From IMG/VR virus record IMGVR_UViG_3300009098_000016, positions 1 to 36,715 of that record: DNA of 36,715 nucleotides; one strand, given 5' to 3'. The DNA is from a virus. How positions within the stretch are numbered: position 1 is the first letter of the stretch; each line of letters begins with the position of its first letter. Below are positions 13,714-21,954 of this stretch, one piece after another. The notes beneath the pieces are model-generated. The model ran no database searches, was not told the origin of the DNA, and saw only the letters and a list, made by a program, of their open reading frames with translations. The translations under genes were made by a program, and so were the position numbers.

Positions 13714-13949
13714 GTTGTGTCCCTTTGGCGGGCGTAAACACTGATGATGGTGACGATCAACGCGATGAGCCATCCGATGGGCCACGCCAACCACCACTGA
13801 CTGCTGTCGGCGACCATGACGAGGATCACCGCGATCAGTGGCGCCCCGGGGAGCAGGAAAATCACAAACCAGGATTCCGGCGGTGGTTTTTTCTTCGCAG
13901 TGGTGGGTAGCAACGGGTCTGGTGGCCAGTCCCGTCCGTTGACTTTCAC
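13710..13949 (-). CDS. Small two-helix membrane protein
   Basis: A 79-aa protein; GTG 13949 has GAGGAAAG upstream and shares GTGA with the previous stop. It has a polar, Lys/Pro-rich N-terminus, then two hydrophobic helices (about residues 28-48 and 53-73) separated by SSQWW, then a short basic tail. Confidence 0.6.
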   Translation of the reverse strand: MKVNGRDWPPDPLLPTTAKKKPPPESWFVIFLLPGAPLIAVILVMVADSSQWWLAWPIGWLIALIVTIISVYARQRDTT

Positions 13950-14176
13950 TTTCTTTCCTCGTCGGTGAGAACCGCCAGCATCACCGCACGGTTCTTCGCG
14001 TCCCACAAGTGGTTCAGTGACGTGGTCAGTAGCTGGTCGTCGGGCAACATCCCCACGAGTGTTTCGGCTAGGTCCGCGAAGAGCGCGGACACGTGCTGCA
14101 ATGGTGGCGTCAGGTGCGTGTATCGGAACATCCGCATTGCGGCGATGGTGGCCGGGTGACGTCCAGTCAAGTCCAT
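13946..14176 (-). CDS. Acb2/Tad1-type small protein, candidate inhibitor of cyclic-nucleotide immunity
   Basis: A 76-aa protein from ATG 14176 with AAAGGGAG upstream. The pattern HPATI, FRYTHL (F17, Y19, H21), an LQ..S..F..LA helix, LPDD (44-47) and DAK (59-61) near the C-terminus resembles small actinophage proteins annotated with the Acb2/Tad1 hairpin domain. Known Acb2 and Tad1 proteins sequester cyclic-oligonucleotide or cADPR-type signals of CBASS and Thoeris defence. Assignment is by remembered pattern, not by search; the ligand is unknown. Confidence 0.6.
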   Translation of the reverse strand: MDLTGRHPATIAAMRMFRYTHLTPPLQHVSALFADLAETLVGMLPDDQLLTTSLNHLWDAKNRAVMLAVLTDEERK

Positions 14177-14192
14177 TGGTTTTCTCCCTTTT

Positions 14193-14699
14193 TCACGCGG
14201 CGGCCAGCGCGGACTGTTGTTGTTGTGTGAAGTGCACGATTTGTTCGACGGTGTCCTTGATTTGGGTTTCCACTGCTTGTGTGGTGGCGTGTCGTTGCGC
14301 GGCGTCCAGCGCGGTACCCCACGTGCGTGCCGCCCCGGGCATTAAGGTGCTGAAAATTTCACCGTCCGGGGTTTTAGAGATCCACACGAACGCGGCGCCG
14401 TCTTGGATTAGTTGGGCTATGTTGAGGACTTCAACGGCTTGGCTTGTGAAGCTGTAGCCGTGTTCGCGTAACCGTTGCGCGAGTTCCGCGATGCTCGCCT
14501 TGTTGCCCAGCTTCGCCACCAGTTGCAGTGGTATACCGAGGGCCGCTAACGCGTACCCGACCATGCACCGAGGCTCCAAGGTGCCGTCGACTTCGTCGGT
14601 GTACATGCACTGAGTCCACTGGTAGACGTAAGGCGCACCTTTACCACTCACTGCTTGACGGAGCCCATTTAGGGCATCACGTTCGTCGAAAACAATCAT
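14193..14699 (-). CDS. Paralogous unknown protein, copy 1
   Basis: A 168-aa protein from ATG 14699, inside an overlap with the upstream gene. It shares with the proteins at 16914-17417 and 19188-19670 the order: DALNGLRQAV; YVY; a cysteine and P.C(I/M)VGYAL; LG(I/V)PL.L; LA.RL...GY..T; VL..AQ..QD; and (T)WG.AL.AA. No catalytic motif or membrane segment is seen; the fold is predicted helical. Three copies around one ATPase suggest partners of it, but this is inference. Confidence 0.65.
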   Translation of the reverse strand: MIVFDERDALNGLRQAVSGKGAPYVYQWTQCMYTDEVDGTLEPRCMVGYALAALGIPLQLVAKLGNKASIAELAQRLREHGYSFTSQAVEVLNIAQLIQDGAAFVWISKTPDGEIFSTLMPGAARTWGTALDAAQRHATTQAVETQIKDTVEQIVHFTQQQQSALAAA

Positions 14700-15193
14700 T
14701 CCGTTGGTGTTCCTTTCTGGTCTCCGCCGATGGTGAGTCGGCGGTCGGCGGTTCCGTTGAGGATCGTTGCGACTGTGCCTGGTTTCCACCCGAGGGCTTT
14801 TTCCAACCGGGCTAACGTGGCAGCGTCATACCGGGATCGTCGAAAATTTTCGATCCGCAGCATGGTTTGCTCACCTGGGCCCCCGGCTTTGAATACATCT
14901 GGTTGGCTCATGCCGAGCCAGTTCCGGCGAGCCTTCACGCAGGCTGCTAAAGCTTTCCAGTCAAGACCCTCACCGCGGGTTGGTCGCAAATCCGGTTGTT
15001 GTTGGTTTTGTTCTCCTGTTGTGTCGTAGGTGGCGAAGACCACCTGCAGGGTGCCGGCGGCGACACCCATCGCGGCGATGGTCTGCCCGCGGTGGGTGGG
15101 TTCTTGTGTTTCGACGTCGATCGCGGCGTGCAGGGCGCTCGTCGCGTACGCGATCGCGTTTCGTATCTCCTCGCCGCTGGTGTAGCTGTTCAT
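14696..15193 (-). CDS. Xre-type HTH protein
   Basis: A 165-aa protein; both its start and stop overlap neighbours (ATGA). The N-terminal half is helical. The C-terminal half (about 80-155) reads VKARRNWLGMSQPDVFKAGG..TMLRIENFRR..YDAATLARLEKALGW, a full helix-turn-helix of the Xre class. It is placed directly before paralog copy 1 and may regulate the cluster. Confidence 0.7.
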   Translation of the reverse strand: MNSYTSGEEIRNAIAYATSALHAAIDVETQEPTHRGQTIAAMGVAAGTLQVVFATYDTTGEQNQQQPDLRPTRGEGLDWKALAACVKARRNWLGMSQPDVFKAGGPGEQTMLRIENFRRSRYDAATLARLEKALGWKPGTVATILNGTADRRLTIGGDQKGTPTE

Positions 15194-15588
15194 TGTTGGT
15201 CACACGACTCGTCGCCTGGGTGGCGGATCATGCGGATACCGGGCTGTTGGATCACCGGATGCGGATTGCGAGTGATCCGGTCTTTAGTTTTCACCTGACG
15301 CGGTGGTCGACATGAGATCAACGCAGCCTCAGTTAACGAAAACCCGATCGGTCCGACCGGCTCGCCCGCATCCCACCGTCTGATGAAACCGACCGCTGTG
15401 GGTGGGGTGCGGAATTTGAACCGCAACTGCCGGTCCTTATCGAGATAGGAAATGGTGTCTTTGGTGACTTTGATGTACCGGGCGGCGGGGACTCGCCGCA
15501 TGATCGCGGCTGCGATAGCGCAGCGGGTTGTGATACCGCGTTGCGCTATCGAGATCTCCTCGTCGTCGACCACTATGTCCGTTCTCAT
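15190..15588 (-). CDS. 132-aa hypothetical protein
   Basis: ATG 15588 with GGAGGAACC upstream. It is mixed alpha/beta, with CAIAAAIMRRVPAARYIKVTKD, FIRRWDAGEPVGPIGFSLTEA and a basic C-terminus rich in His/Pro/Arg. No family recognised. Overlaps both neighbours by 4 bp. Confidence 0.6.
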   Translation of the reverse strand: MRTDIVVDDEEISIAQRGITTRCAIAAAIMRRVPAARYIKVTKDTISYLDKDRQLRFKFRTPPTAVGFIRRWDAGEPVGPIGFSLTEAALISCRPPRQVKTKDRITRNPHPVIQQPGIRMIRHPGDESCDQQ

Positions 15589-15947
15589 GGTTCCTCCGTT
15601 GGCCCGTAACGGGCACTGACCCGTAGCGAATTGTTGGTGGCCGCTAACTCGTCGGCGGCGTATTGCGCTTCGAGTACCGCTGTCATGTCGCCCACGGCGG
15701 GAACTTCGGTGGGTTGGTCGGAGCGGTGCAGGATCCGCCAGTGGTGCGCACCCCAACGCGCCACCAGCTGGATCCCGACCTCAGCTTTGCCGCCACCTAA
15801 ATCCTCGATGTAGGACTCCCAGCGGGCCTCGCGGACCGCTCGCGCTTCCCGCCATCCCGCGATCAGCGTGGTCAGGCACCACACGGCGGCCACGACGAAA
15901 GCGACCAGTACCAGCGCGAGCACCGGGTAAAGCAAGACCCGTCCCAT
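15585..15947 (-). CDS. Membrane-anchored small protein
   Basis: A 120-aa protein from ATG 15947. Residues 5-28 form one N-terminal membrane helix; a basic helix and a soluble domain with AHHWRILHRSDQP follow. It directly follows the SPFH-like lipoprotein gene in transcription (1 nt between stop and start), so the two probably act together at the membrane. Confidence 0.6.
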   Translation of the reverse strand: MGRVLLYPVLALVLVAFVVAAVWCLTTLIAGWREARAVREARWESYIEDLGGGKAEVGIQLVARWGAHHWRILHRSDQPTEVPAVGDMTAVLEAQYAADELAATNNSLRVSARYGPTEEP

Positions 15948-15948
15948 G

Positions 15949-16893
15949 TCAGCCGCCTGAAACGATCACGGGTGAGCCTTGCGGGATGGGAATGATCCGG
16001 ACTTTGCCGTCTTTGATGGCTTCGTTCACGGCCAGTTTCTGCTGGTAATCGAGGTAGCCTTGGATACCACCGGGGAACTGCTCCGCGGCACTGCGGTCGG
16101 TGTCGGCGGTGGCTTTACGCAGACCAGCGGCCTGGTTGTTTTCGATCTCACCGTTCATCACATCCGGCAGGGTGGGTTGCAGGAGCTGCACGTTGTCGAT
16201 GATGAAATGATCCGCGCCGGATTGTTGGATGACCCTGTTCGGCAAGTCCGCGGCGACTGCTTGCTGCCATGCAGCGTTCGCCACCGGGTCGCCGTAAAGC
16301 TCCTGCCACGTGTAACGCAAACCAGCGTCGTTCGCTGCCTTGCTGATGGGGTCACCCACATAGCGACGCACAACCTCATCCCACCCAGCGGGTTGGGGGT
16401 CACCACCGCTAGTGGCGAAAGCGTTGTTATGCCTCCCGATGTTGTCGTGGAACCTCTGAAATAACCCTCCTGGCCAGTCGCGGTCGAACACCTGCTTATC
16501 ACCCGTCGCGGTTTTGACGGTTCTGTATTCCTTGTAGTCGGTGCAATCAGTGTTCAAGCGGAATGTGACGGTGCCGCGTACGGTGAGCTTGACCCCAGCA
16601 CTGGTTGGTGTGCTTTTAGTTGACACCAGCAACGGTGGTGCGTCCGCGCCTGGCGCGTCGGAGAACGTGAACGTGCGTTGGCCTTGCGGGTAGTAGAAGT
16701 GTTGCATCCCGGGACTGGTGACGTCTCGAACACCGGGCCCGATGCACTTGTCGAACGCTTGGGACGAGAACCAGCCACCGGAGTACCGCAAAACGGCTTG
16801 GCTGGTGTCTGGGTCGGCTACCGCGCACGCACCGGCCAGCGTTGCGCAACCCACCAACGCGGCCAAGGTGAGCACGGCCCTACGGGTATTCAT
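15949..16893 (-). CDS. SPFH/Band 7-like lipoprotein
   Basis: A 314-aa protein; ATG 16893 has AAGGGAAC upstream. The signal peptide ends in a lipobox (LAGAC, Cys23), so it should be a lipid-anchored exported protein. The body fits an SPFH-type domain: TFTFSD, a strand-rich part with TVRGTVTFRLNTDC, a long helical section and the closing ..AEQFPGGIQGYLDYQQKLAVNEAIKDGKVRIIPIP, which matches the coiled coil and final beta strand of Band 7 proteins. Such proteins cluster in membranes. It may alter the lysogen's envelope. Confidence 0.68.
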   Translation of the reverse strand: MNTRRAVLTLAALVGCATLAGACAVADPDTSQAVLRYSGGWFSSQAFDKCIGPGVRDVTSPGMQHFYYPQGQRTFTFSDAPGADAPPLLVSTKSTPTSAGVKLTVRGTVTFRLNTDCTDYKEYRTVKTATGDKQVFDRDWPGGLFQRFHDNIGRHNNAFATSGGDPQPAGWDEVVRRYVGDPISKAANDAGLRYTWQELYGDPVANAAWQQAVAADLPNRVIQQSGADHFIIDNVQLLQPTLPDVMNGEIENNQAAGLRKATADTDRSAAEQFPGGIQGYLDYQQKLAVNEAIKDGKVRIIPIPQGSPVIVSGG

Positions 16894-16913
16894 TTGTTTT
16901 TGTTCCCTTCGAA

Positions 16914-17417
16914 TTAGACGGTGGCTAGTGCCGCGTCGGTGGTGAGCGCTTCAGCGGTCGCGATCACGTCATTGATCACGGCGGTGTCGATGTTTGGCTG
17001 TTCTGTGTCGTCGGCGCCCCGGGCGACCATCAATGCGGTCGCGAGCGCTTCGCCCCACGTGTGCCTACCCGCTGCTGCGCAGTCTGCGCACATACACAAA
17101 GGAGCTTTATCTTGGACTGATTGTGCGGCGACGAGGACGTTCATGGCGCCGGTGGTGAAGTTGTAGCCGTGGTGGACCAGCCGGGACGCAAGCGCGCCGA
17201 CAACCTGCGCATTGCAGCCCGATTCGTAGATCAGGCGCAGGGGCACACCCATGCACCCCAGGGCGTAACCGACGATGCAGCTGGGTTTGAGTTCGGAGGT
17301 GCCGTAAACGTCGGTGACGTAAATGCATCTGCCCGCGGGGTAGATGTAGCTCTCGCCGCGGGCGGCGACGGCTTGGCGCAGTCCGTTCAGGGCATCGCGC
17401 TCAGTGAATGTGATCAC
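16914..17417 (-). CDS. Paralogous unknown protein, copy 2
   Basis: A 167-aa protein from GTG 17417 with GAGGAG upstream. It aligns along its length with copies 1 and 3 (DALNGLRQAV, SCIVGYAL, GVPLRLI, GYNFTTGAMNVLVAAQSVQD, TWGEALATA). Distinctive here is a CMCADCAAAGRH insert before TWG, which could bind zinc and is missing in the other copies. Function unknown. Confidence 0.65.
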   Translation of the reverse strand: MITFTERDALNGLRQAVAARGESYIYPAGRCIYVTDVYGTSELKPSCIVGYALGCMGVPLRLIYESGCNAQVVGALASRLVHHGYNFTTGAMNVLVAAQSVQDKAPLCMCADCAAAGRHTWGEALATALMVARGADDTEQPNIDTAVINDVIATAEALTTDAALATV

Positions 17418-17691
17418 TGTGTCTCCTCTGTGTCATTTCCTTGGTGAATCGTGCCCGGTATTTTTCGGCGGCGGCCCACAGGGGGTCGGTCGGGTCGAAT
17501 CGGTGCCACGTGCCCCAACAGTCAGGGCAGGCGTAGAACAGTGACCCGTCGTAGACGCCACGGATCTCAATGGCGAGCCCGCGGGCGTATCGCGTACCGA
17601 CACCGGGATGCTGGAATCGTTCGGGGACTGGTTCACCGAGGAGGTCCGCACCGCAATGCGGGCAAACCTCCTCGGTGGGTGAATCAGGCAT
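17401..17691 (-). CDS. Zinc-ribbon protein
   Basis: A 96-aa protein. ATG 17691 lies inside the end of the AAA+ gene; a GTG at 17709 is an alternative. CPHCG near residue 10 and CPDCWG near residue 60 form a two-knuckle zinc ribbon. The C-terminus is a basic helix ending in HSDHIH. Co-translated with its neighbours. Confidence 0.6.
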   Translation of the reverse strand: MPDSPTEEVCPHCGADLLGEPVPERFQHPGVGTRYARGLAIEIRGVYDGSLFYACPDCWGTWHRFDPTDPLWAAAEKYRARFTKEMTQRRHSDHIH

Positions 17692-19150
17692 CGACGGTTT
17701 GACGTGCACCGTTGCGTGACGGACTGGGCGCTGGCACCAGCGTCGCGTTCAACAGTCCCGGTTGGGTCACGCGCATACCAGCGGCGCCGCCGGTGACAAG
17801 GTTCTGCACGACCCTGTCCAGGGTGGGCAGTGGCGGTGGTTCAGTGGCGTCTTGGTGCAACTTCAGCTGCGGGTGCAAACTGCGGGCCGCGCCCACCAGG
17901 TCTTCGGTTGTTAAGACGTAGTCGGTGCGCCCGTTGCTGCGGTGGATCGCGAACGACCGGGCCCGGTCGGCGGTGGCGCGGATGAACGCGGGCAGGAAAC
18001 CGTCCATTTCGGCGTGCACCGAATCGAAGTCAACGTCGGCGGCGAGTTTCCCGGGGGCGACGACCACGCGAATGAGTTGCTCCGTCGCGGGCCGGTCAAG
18101 TCCCGCGATCTCCAACACGTAATCGAGGCGACCTGGCCGCAGCATCCCCGGTGGGACTTTACTGATGTGATTAGTTGACAACGCGACGATAACCTCACCG
18201 TGTTTCGACGTGATCCCATCGAACGCGTCGAGCATCCGCGATACAGCTTTAGCGTTGCTGGTGGTGGTATCGGTATCGACGTCTTCGACCCACACCACAG
18301 CGGGTGCGTAAAGCCGGGCGGTGGTCAGGACATCTTCGACGCGGTCACGACCCGGCCTGGCCATGATGAACGTCCACCCAGCGCGGACAGCGACCTGCGC
18401 GGTCATCATCCCGATGCTGGTTTTACCGGTCCCGTACGGTCCGTAAAGCAGCACCGCGCGCTTCAGTGGGATGCCTTCGTTGCGGAACGACTGCGGGTGG
18501 CGCAACGGTGAGAACAACGCCGCATCCAGGGACGCTTGGACACCGGACGCGAACACGATCTGCGTCGGGTCGAACTGGTCGAGGTCTTCGATGAACGTCA
18601 ACTCGTCAGCACCAGCAACAGCCTGACCACGGTAGATGGACGCGTTCGCGAGTTGCTCCGCGACGTCAGCGAAGAACTCCTCGACCTCTTTAGCGTATTT
18701 GCGCTTCGCTCGAATGTGGATCTCGAAGATCATGCCGTAGTCGTCGTGCTCGGTGGCGCCGAGATACACTTCGCCGCCGTCGATGACGGGGATCTGGATG
18801 AGACCCCACGGTGCCTGCACGGTTCGCCCACCGGGACCGGTCGGGACCTCCAGCACCTGCGGTGGGTTGTTCCCGAACATGGTTTGGATGGCTTTGCCCA
18901 TGACCAGGCCGTACCGGGTTTTCAGGACGATCGCGGTGGCCACGGCACCGTCGTGGGGCCGGTAGTTGTATTGCTTACGGAACTCGGAAACGGTGTCCTG
19001 TTCGCGGCGTTTCGCCTCCAAGATCCGCATAAGTTCGGTGTACGTGCACCCCCTCGGTACGGTGATCAGCTTCTTGTCGTCTTTACGGAACTCGATTTCA
19101 TCTCCGGTGATCAGATCGGAGTCCACTGCACTTATGGTCCTTTTTGACAC
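17684..19150 (-). CDS. AAA+ ATPase
   Basis: A 488-aa protein. GTG 19150 has GAAGGAAAG upstream; the open frame continues to 19432 but that part overlaps paralog copy 3 and is not coding-like. Residues 1-200 form a family-specific N-domain. The AAA+ module follows with Walker A GPYGTGKT (237-244), Walker B VVWVEDVD (285-292), sensor Asn327 and an RPGRLD arginine segment (338-343), as in the classical AAA (FtsH/Cdc48-like) clade. No protease motif is present, so a remodelling or unfolding role is more likely. Confidence 0.8.
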   Translation of the reverse strand: MSKRTISAVDSDLITGDEIEFRKDDKKLITVPRGCTYTELMRILEAKRREQDTVSEFRKQYNYRPHDGAVATAIVLKTRYGLVMGKAIQTMFGNNPPQVLEVPTGPGGRTVQAPWGLIQIPVIDGGEVYLGATEHDDYGMIFEIHIRAKRKYAKEVEEFFADVAEQLANASIYRGQAVAGADELTFIEDLDQFDPTQIVFASGVQASLDAALFSPLRHPQSFRNEGIPLKRAVLLYGPYGTGKTSIGMMTAQVAVRAGWTFIMARPGRDRVEDVLTTARLYAPAVVWVEDVDTDTTTSNAKAVSRMLDAFDGITSKHGEVIVALSTNHISKVPPGMLRPGRLDYVLEIAGLDRPATEQLIRVVVAPGKLAADVDFDSVHAEMDGFLPAFIRATADRARSFAIHRSNGRTDYVLTTEDLVGAARSLHPQLKLHQDATEPPPLPTLDRVVQNLVTGGAAGMRVTQPGLLNATLVPAPSPSRNGARQTVDA

Positions 19151-19187
19151 GGGTATCTTTCCTTCAGATATGTGGGGTGGGCGCGGA

Positions 19188-19670
19188 TCAAGCGGTTGGG
19201 GTGTCGCCGGTGCCGTTGCCGGTAGGGGTCTCACCGGGGATGGTCGCGGCGGCCTTCTCGGCGGCACGCAATGCCGCACCCCAGGTTGCGTCACAGTTCG
19301 GGGGGGGATCATCGAACCGCAACACCTGGTCTTGGACGATTTGTGCGGACCGGAGAACAAACGCCGCATCGGTGGTGATGATGTAACCGACCTGCGCGAG
19401 CCGGCCCGCCAACGCCACCACTTTGATGGCATCGCATCCAGCGCCGGCTATCAACGGCAACGGGACACCCAGGTGGTGTAGGGCGTAACCCACGATGCAC
19501 TGCGGCTGGAGTTGACCGTCAACACGCCACGCGTACACACACGTGCCCGTGGGGCCGCCAGCCGGGGGCTTGTAAACGTAGTCCGGTCCCTTCTCGGCGA
19601 CCACGGCACGCAAAGCTCGTAGCGCGTCGTCGACAGTGATGGTCAGGACAGCTTCGGTGGGCGAAGTCAT
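19188..19670 (-). CDS. Paralogous unknown protein, copy 3
   Basis: A 160-aa protein from ATG 19670 with AGGAA upstream. It shares with copies 1 and 2 DALRALRAVV, YVYK, QCIVGYALHHLGVPLPLI, LA.RL..VGY.ITT, VLRSAQIVQD and TWGAALRAA. It is the most divergent at its ends, with an added MTSPTEAVL start and a Gly/Thr-rich tail. It is directly upstream of the AAA+ gene in transcription. Confidence 0.65.
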   Translation of the reverse strand: MTSPTEAVLTITVDDALRALRAVVAEKGPDYVYKPPAGGPTGTCVYAWRVDGQLQPQCIVGYALHHLGVPLPLIAGAGCDAIKVVALAGRLAQVGYIITTDAAFVLRSAQIVQDQVLRFDDPPPNCDATWGAALRAAEKAAATIPGETPTGNGTGDTPTA

Positions 19671-19703
19671 CTTTGATGCGTTCCTATCTCTTCGTGGTTG
19701 ATT

Positions 19704-19976
19704 TCACTCGGCGATCAGGTAATAGCCCAGTGAGTTGTCCAGCTTCGAGCAGCCAGCGCGGTAATGACCCCAACCGACTCTCGCAGCCATGTGATGTTCG
19801 TGTTCAGCACCGCAATGAGGGCAGTCAACTACCGCAACCACCCAATGCAATGGCACAGGCGGTGGGTACAACTGTTCGGCGATTTCCCCGCTGGCAGTGA
19901 CCCGCCGGTAAGGATCTATCCAACACGGCACAATCGGATAGCTGTCACCCATATAGAAACGCGGTTGGTCGTCCAT
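19704..19976 (-). CDS. 90-aa protein with CPHC-HEHH site
   Basis: ATG 19976 with CGAGG upstream. After an aromatic N-terminus, CPHCGAEHEHH and a later cysteine suggest a zinc site. The rest is short strands. Function unknown. Confidence 0.55.
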   Translation of the reverse strand: MDDQPRFYMGDSYPIVPCWIDPYRRVTASGEIAEQLYPPPVPLHWVVAVVDCPHCGAEHEHHMAARVGWGHYRAGCSKLDNSLGYYLIAE

Positions 19977-19998
19977 CGTGCTGCCTCGTTGATGGTTC

Positions 19999-20217
19999 CT
20001 ACTTTTCTGCGAACGAAATCACGTCAGCTGGGACGCTGCGTTTCGCTTGGCTCGTGACCATGAGCTGAGTTCGCACTGTTCGAAGGATCTCCCTGGCCTG
20101 CGCGGCAATCGCATCACCTTGACCCGGCTGAATTGCACCACTCTGGAGATCAATCATGGTGGTCCATAGGACTTCCTTCAGATTGACGGCAGTCAATTCT
20201 TTATTGTTAGCTGCCAT
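19999..20217 (-). CDS. 72-aa conserved-looking phage protein
   Basis: ATG 20217 with AAGGAGGG 5-10 nt upstream. The protein is all-helical: LKEVLWTTMIDLQSGAIQPGQGDAIAAQAREILRTVRTQL. Small proteins of this pattern recur in phage early operons, but no role is known. Confidence 0.6.
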   Translation of the reverse strand: MAANNKELTAVNLKEVLWTTMIDLQSGAIQPGQGDAIAAQAREILRTVRTQLMVTSQAKRSVPADVISFAEK

Positions 20218-20705
20218 AGTTCCCTCCTTCGCTGTTGAGCTGAACGTGTGTAGTAGCCCCGTGCTTTACGGCGCTCGTAGCCGCTGGCCCTTGAACGGAT
20301 TTCCCGCTCCAAGTCCAGAAGTAGTAGGTACGCTTCGGCGTATTCGCCGTATTCTTCGGCACGTGACTTCCGGTCGTAGTCCGCCTTGTAAGCCCGGTAC
20401 TCAGGTCGCCGGCAGTATTCGACATGCCCACTCATATTCTTTTGCCGGCGCTCGCGTTCTTTAACAGGGTCACGGGTGCGCTGGTAATACGCCGCTTTCT
20501 GCGCGCGTAGCTCGGTGGCCTTCTCCACGCGGCGCCGAGCATCGTAGATACGTTTCGCGTTCTTTTTTTGATCCAGCGGGACACGGCGCGCCATTCCGGA
20601 GCAGGCACGGTCGCAGTAAAGTGGCTTGCCTTCGCGGACTGCCCGCCTGACACTGCTTTGTGATTGCCGCACCACGTCGCCACAAAATGAACAGAAGGCG
20701 ATCAT
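20193..20705 (-). CDS. Zinc-finger, highly charged protein
   Basis: A 170-aa protein; ATG 20705 overlaps the preceding TGA. C5, C8, C31 and C35 (CSFCG ... YCDRACSG) form a zinc finger like that of phage proteins that recognise nucleic acid. Residues 45-170 are an unusually Arg/Lys/Glu/Tyr-rich helical region (RIYDARRRVEKATELRAQKAAYY and similar). Likely a nucleic-acid-binding protein; no nuclease motif was found. Confidence 0.6.
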   Translation of the reverse strand: MIAFCSFCGDVVRQSQSSVRRAVREGKPLYCDRACSGMARRVPLDQKKNAKRIYDARRRVEKATELRAQKAAYYQRTRDPVKERERRQKNMSGHVEYCRRPEYRAYKADYDRKSRAEEYGEYAEAYLLLLDLEREIRSRASGYERRKARGYYTRSAQQRRRELWQLTIKN

Positions 20706-21316
20706 GACGCGCCCGCTAGCGTGGGCCATTTAACGACAGCGAGAGCCGCACCGTGATGAGATCGAACAGGAACCGGCCACTGAAGGCGTTGCGCCGCAAC
20801 GTGCGCAAGAGCAAGCGCGTCGCACTCGTTGTGGCGTAATTCACTGGAAGTGCACGGCAAACCAGGCCACATTTGGTGCATGGCGGCAACAACGTGACGT
20901 TTTTCGACAGGTTTTTTCGACGAACCACCGGACCCGGTGGCCCATTTTTTTAGGGTACTCGGGGCGATCGTGGCGATGGGGATATCAAGGTGATGGAGGA
21001 TACCAATGATTCGATACCAGACCGCGGCGCGTTCCAACGGGTTCCCGCCGAATGAATCGTAGGATGGCGCTTCGATGATCGCTAATTGGCCACCGTCAAC
21101 GGGGATCACCGTTTTCACACCAGCGGCTACCGCTTCAATTCGGCGGTGCTGGCCGATGAACGAATCATCAGTTAGGGCGGTGGAGATAACGAACGTCCGG
21201 GCCCGGACAGTGGCCCCGACTCGTTCAATTATCGCCACACCAGTTCTAGCGAGAGCCGAATCGATCCCAATAACGTAGGGTCGGTCCGAGTCAATTCGCA
21301 GCAGCTCGCTATTCAT
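20702..21316 (-). CDS. RuvC-like Holliday-junction resolvase
   Basis: A 204-aa protein; ATG 21316 overlaps the previous stop. The RNase H-like fold motifs are in order: IGIDSALARTGVA with catalytic D19, LAIIEAPSY with E82, the TLKKWATGSG loop and HNECDALALAHVA with D166. This spacing is that of RuvC-type resolvases used by phages to resolve recombination or replication branches. It belongs with RecT/YqaJ and the endonuclease VII-like protein in DNA metabolism. Confidence 0.82.
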   Translation of the reverse strand: MNSELLRIDSDRPYVIGIDSALARTGVAIIERVGATVRARTFVISTALTDDSFIGQHRRIEAVAAGVKTVIPVDGGQLAIIEAPSYDSFGGNPLERAAVWYRIIGILHHLDIPIATIAPSTLKKWATGSGGSSKKPVEKRHVVAAMHQMWPGLPCTSSELRHNECDALALAHVAAQRLQWPVPVRSHHGAALAVVKWPTLAGAS

Positions 21317-21567
21317 TTGTCTGGTACCCATCGCAGCACTGCGGATCGTAATCCCGGTCCCCGCATTTCGGCGAGACCCCGAAGACATTGAACCAGTGCG
21401 AACGACAAATCGACATCGGTGGCGCTGCCTGGAAGCGTAACAGACGCGTTTCGGGCCGTTCCATCGGCCTCGATCAGACCGACGTTCACTTCGATGGTCG
21501 GTTCTTCGTCTTCGTCGTCAGCGGTCGCCAGAAACGGCGGAATGATGCTGGTGCTAACTCCGGTCAT
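21313..21567 (-). CDS. 84-aa acidic protein
   Basis: Starts in an ATGA overlap at 21567 and ends in one at 21313. Acidic DDEDEEP segment, then strands (TIEVNVGLIEADG, ASVTLPGS) and a helix. Unknown function; tightly coupled to the resolvase gene. Confidence 0.55.
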   Translation of the reverse strand: MTGVSTSIIPPFLATADDEDEEPTIEVNVGLIEADGTARNASVTLPGSATDVDLSFALVQCLRGLAEMRGPGLRSAVLRWVPDK

Positions 21568-21773
21568 CTGATGTCCTTCCGCCCCGTTTCGGTTAGCGCT
21601 GCCTTTGAATGATTCATGTTTTTTAGTCGAGCCCAGTGGGCTGGCGCGTTTCTTAGAACGTCACCGGTTTTCGAGTTGACGCACAGCTGGCCTTTAATTG
21701 CGTGGCAATAGTCGCAAGGTTCGGATTGGGCCAACGCTTCCGCCCGGAGTTGTTCGAATAATAAATCTTTCAC
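21564..21773 (-). CDS. Phage zinc-finger domain protein
   Basis: A 69-aa protein; GTG 21773 has GGAGG upstream. C20, C23, C31 and H46 follow the pattern CxxCxAxxGxxC...HxxR seen in small phage zinc-finger proteins. Likely nucleic-acid binding. It is the first gene after the candidate origin. Confidence 0.65.
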   Translation of the reverse strand: MKDLLFEQLRAEALAQSEPCDYCHAIKGQLCVNSKTGDVLRNAPAHWARLKNMNHSKAALTETGRKDIR

Positions 21774-21877
21774 GTGGCCTCCTTCCTTTTTTGCGCGCAC
21801 GCGTTCTGGTGGTTACTGATCAACTCCAGTTTCGTAAACAACCACGGACTCAGGTTGAGTTGATCTTCCGTAGGCAA

Positions 21878-21934
21878 CCCCCGGAGCGAAGCGGAGGGGG
21901 GCGGCAGGCGACTACCGGAGCGAAGCGGAGGTAG
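21878..21934 (+). repeat. Two hairpins with an identical GGAGCGAAGCGGA loop
   Basis: CCCCC/GGGGG (21878-21882/21896-21900) and CTACC/GGTAG (21912-21916/21930-21934) each enclose the same 13 bases. The loop holds GCGAAGC (21886-21892 and 21920-21926), a sequence known to form an extraordinarily stable DNA mini-hairpin. The flanking stems differ but stay complementary. Confidence 0.7.
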
Positions 21935-21954
21935 GAGGGGTTTACGTAGTTGGT

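Noticed and set aside
19151-19432. N-terminal extension of the AAA+ protein
   Set aside because: It overlaps paralog copy 3 in another frame and is Pro/Arg/Ser-rich; GTG 19150 has a good ribosome site.
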